Assembly: GCA_947561585.1 (NCBI GenBank)
Contig: CANNZV010000266.1
Span: 423,597 to 487,596 of the forward strand
Source of the DNA: Caprella mutica
Taxonomy: Eukaryota; Arthropoda; Malacostraca; Amphipoda; Caprellidae
DNA: 64,000 bases
Direction: 5' to 3'
Made by a program: the position numbers and the translations under genes. This document shows, piece by piece, positions 61,697 to 64,000 of the stretch. The stretch's first letter is position 1. The number at the start of each line of letters is the position of its first letter. The notes under the pieces are model-generated. The model did not search any database. It was given only the letters and a program-made list of their open reading frames with translations, and was not told the origin of the DNA.

Positions 61697-61841
61697 TGTT
61701 GAAGTAATAAATATAGCGTCAACCATATAACTATATAATTGTTTTAAAAACACAAATTGAATAATAATTACTACATATATAATGATTGGTACCTACTATG
61801 TACTATACATCACCCCAATAAGTATTTTGCTGATCTTTACT

Positions 61842-61868
61842 TGTCTGTCTGTCTGTCTGTCTGTCTGT
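61842..61868. repeat. (CTGT)n microsatellite
   Basis: About seven uninterrupted tetranucleotide units. Confidence 0.9.
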
Positions 61869-61869
61869 G

Positions 61870-62486
61870 GTCTGTCACGCTTTTAAGTAGATCCATCAGC
61901 TTCACCTTCCATTTACTCTTGTTGGAGATTTTAATGCCTATAGGGTAAAAATCACGTGGTCGGACGATTATCTCTTGTTTCACTCAAAATTATGTTGTAC
62001 GCGCATTTCAGCAACTATTTAAATTTTGATGATTGAAATGTAAATATTAGAAATGTCACTACATGATGGAATAATTTTTCAGTTTTGTTTTTTCATCTAT
62101 TATAAAATTTTGATGTTTTAATTATTTAAAGAATATATACCGAAAAATCGTTATTTTCTGACAAAAATCGAAATACTTTCAAAATTTCGGTAATATGTTA
62201 AATTCGTTATTTATTATATATTTTACTCCATCAAATTACTTTAAGGACATATAGAATATATATAAAAGTCTTACAATTATGATGAATTAATATTGATTAA
62301 TTAATTAATATACAACGCAAAACTAATGACGTCACAAACGCACACCTTAAAATAAATGAGAGATCATAAAATGCGATTGCAATCTGAATGATGTTCTAAT
62401 TAATTGTAGTTAAATAATGCGTTAGAACCCATGTAACTTTGAAGTATCGGACCGATTATTGTTACCATTTTGATCAAAGTTGATCA
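61870..62486. other. AT-rich sequence without a recognised gene
   Basis: Nothing supported. Confidence 0.4.
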
Positions 62487-62868
62487 GGCCCTTGGCCGCC
62501 GAATGTTGATCCTTAGGCCCTTGAAATTGGGTCCCTTAGAATGGTCAATTTGAAAGACTGACTGTGAGGAAAAATGTGAACCAGCAGTTGGGAACAAGAA
62601 AATTGAGCCCGGAGACAATTGAGCTCCTGAAAATTGAGCCCCAAGGTAATTGAGCCTAGTAAATTCAATGGTCTTCAATTCTCTCAGGCACAATTTTTAT
62701 CAGACTCTACTGTAATAACTTAATTGAAGACCATTTATATTGTAATAACATATAGTTGTCACTTGTTCATTGTGTCTGCTGTCTCAAATTTATCTGGGCT
62801 CAATTGTCCTGTACTAAATTGCCTGCGGGTTCAATTGGCTTTGGTCCAACTATTGGTGCTCCGGGGTA
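62487..62868. mobile_element. Foldback element A, 'caattgagccc' word arms
   Basis: The left arm has 'aggcccttggccgccg', 'ttgaaattgggtccc' and iterated 'aaaattgagccc' (to about 62665). The right arm has inverted words 'gggctcaattgtcctg', 'gggttcaattggctttgg' and 'ccaactattggtgc'. The core (about 62690-62785) contains 'taataacttaattgaagacc' and 'ttgtcacttgttcattgtg', which reappear in element B. Arms are more diverged than those of B, so A appears older. Confidence 0.7.
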
Positions 62869-62880
62869 AGATGCACCAAT

Positions 62881-63978
62881 GGCCCGACAGTTGGGCTCCA
62901 AGACAATTGGGCCCCGACAATTGGGCCCCGACAATTGGGCCACTACAATTTGGCCCGACGACAATTGGGCCAAGGACAATTGGGCCCCACGACAATCGGG
63001 CCCCGGACTATTGGGCCCAAGACAATTCATTGGGCCCAAAAACAATTATATTATTTGCCCATTTTTTCAGAGTTTACTGTATTAACTTAATTAAAGACCA
63101 TTGCCACTATAATCACTAGGGTTTTGACTATATGCGTTTTATATAAAAAATATAGTCTTGAGCATATTTAGAATTAAAATATTACTTACATGAAAAAATA
63201 TTTTCGTTATGAAAAATAAATATTTTTAATAGAAAATATTCTTTTCATGAATATATATTATTATTCTTTCATACTACAATAATTTTCTGTTCTGAGATAG
63301 GTCATGTAAGCAAGAATCAATAGAAAATAAGAATGTAGGTATTTAGAAATGCCGAAATTATTGGATCATACAAATTGAATTAATTTTGATGTGAATTTTT
63401 TAAACCTGTTCAGTGTTCAATATTGAAGAGTTATATGAATTATTATTACAAAATGTATTCTCATAATCTCATTTTATCCCAATATCTGTTCAATGTAACA
63501 TATAACCTTCAAAGTTTACCCATTTTTTACTAAATATTTATCTCTGTCATACGATGAAAACTACACATTGGAACCACAAGACATGATTTAAAATAATACG
63601 ACTTATTTAAATTCTTCAAAGACTTTCATAACATGGAAACATGAGATTAGCATCCAAATGTGATTTAAGGCGCTTGCTAATATATACCTTATCAAGTAAA
63701 TATATCGAATTAAAAAATTATAAACATATTTTAAGAGTTTTTAAGAGATAATATTGTCACTTCCCTAGTAATAATAAACTAACACTTATTAATTGTGTCT
63801 TCTGCCCAATCTTTTTCTGGGCTTAATTGTTTTGGGGTCCAATTGCCGTGGACCCAATTGTCCGGGGCCCAATTGTCTGGGGCCCAATTGTCGCAGGGTC
63901 CAATTGTCTTGGGCCCAAATGTCGGCGGGCCCATTTGTTGGGGCCCAATTGTCCTGGGCCCAACTGTCGGTGCACTAG
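62881..63978. mobile_element. Foldback element B, 'gggccccgacaatt' word arms
   Basis: The left arm (62881-63045) iterates 'gacaattgggccc' about ten times. The right arm (about 63815-63970) iterates 'gggcccaattgtc' with variants. Ends 'cgacagttgggc' and 'gcccaactgtcg' pair exactly. The core halves 'ttaacttaattaaagaccat' (about 63081) and 'gtcacttccctagtaataa' then 'ttattaattgtgtcttctgc' match element A's core but are separated by about 640 bp of AT-rich sequence, presumably a later insertion. 'agatgcaccaat' flanks both sides (62869-62880 and 63977-63988). Frames with Trp-Ala-Pro or Gly-Pro-Asn repeats across the arms are by-products. Confidence 0.8.
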
Positions 63979-64000
63979 ATGCACCAATAGGATTTGACGT

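Noticed and set aside
62724..63119. Frames with repeated GPDNWAP-like peptides
   Set aside because: Translation of the gggcccaattgtc word arrays in the arms of foldback elements.
1..64000. tRNA, rRNA or bacterial features
   Set aside because: Looked for box B-like 'ggttcgaatcc' strings, cloverleaf stems and operon-like gene packing, and found none. Ribosome-binding sites and riboswitches are not expected in this kind of sequence.

Overview
The window is eukaryotic nuclear DNA. It is very AT-rich, has almost no long reading frames and is crowded with transposon remnants and minisatellites. It is most consistent with the inside of a long intron or an intergenic region in an arthropod, probably an insect. 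This rests on the Ty3/gypsy polyprotein, the two mariner/Tc1-type remnants and the many small TA-flanked inverted-repeat elements. The species cannot be named from the sequence.

The only host exon I would defend moderately is at 61287-61438 (+). It has a pyrimidine-rich acceptor, a 5'-UTR-like stretch, a hydrophobic signal-peptide-like coding segment and a strong GTGAGT donor, but the ATG lies one base out of frame with that segment. Weaker candidates are a 56-bp exon-like segment at 29404-29459, a small secreted-protein-like frame at 30737-31003 and two exon-like stretches near 33.9 and 49.5 kb. The last of these runs into a transposon end.

Layout. 0-8 kb: word-array foldback element at 1.85-2.1 kb, a 14-15 bp minisatellite at 4.2-4.6 kb, and a nested group of inverted-repeat elements at 5.8-7.9 kb. 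8-20 kb: minisatellites at 10.0 and 12.9-14.0 kb, a mariner-type remnant at 15.2 kb, a dispersed repeat at 17.7 kb and a TTAA-flanked element at 19 kb. 20-32 kb: TA-flanked MITEs, two adjacent foldback elements at 23-24.4 kb, a hAT-like element at 24.55-26.04 kb, a long dispersed repeat at 30.1-30.65 kb and a MITE at 31.35 kb. 32-45 kb: four minisatellites, then a 5'-truncated Ty3/gypsy copy (42.7-44.4 kb) with polypurine tract and 3' LTR. 45-54 kb: sparse, with small inverted-repeat elements. 54.7-56.8 kb: a 2-kb foldback element whose arms are inverted 31-bp repeat arrays. 58-64 kb: another foldback, a mariner-type element with about 240-bp terminal repeats, the candidate exon, and two adjacent foldback elements built from the word 'gggcccaattgtc'.

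The most unusual signal is a recurring architecture. At least eight distinct elements have arms made of short, locally iterated, family-specific words, with the right arm reading as the reverse complement of the left. The words differ between elements but the plan is the same. A second signal is a MITE family of about 14 whole or partial copies whose terminus GGGTAAGTT matches a consensus 5' splice site on both strands.
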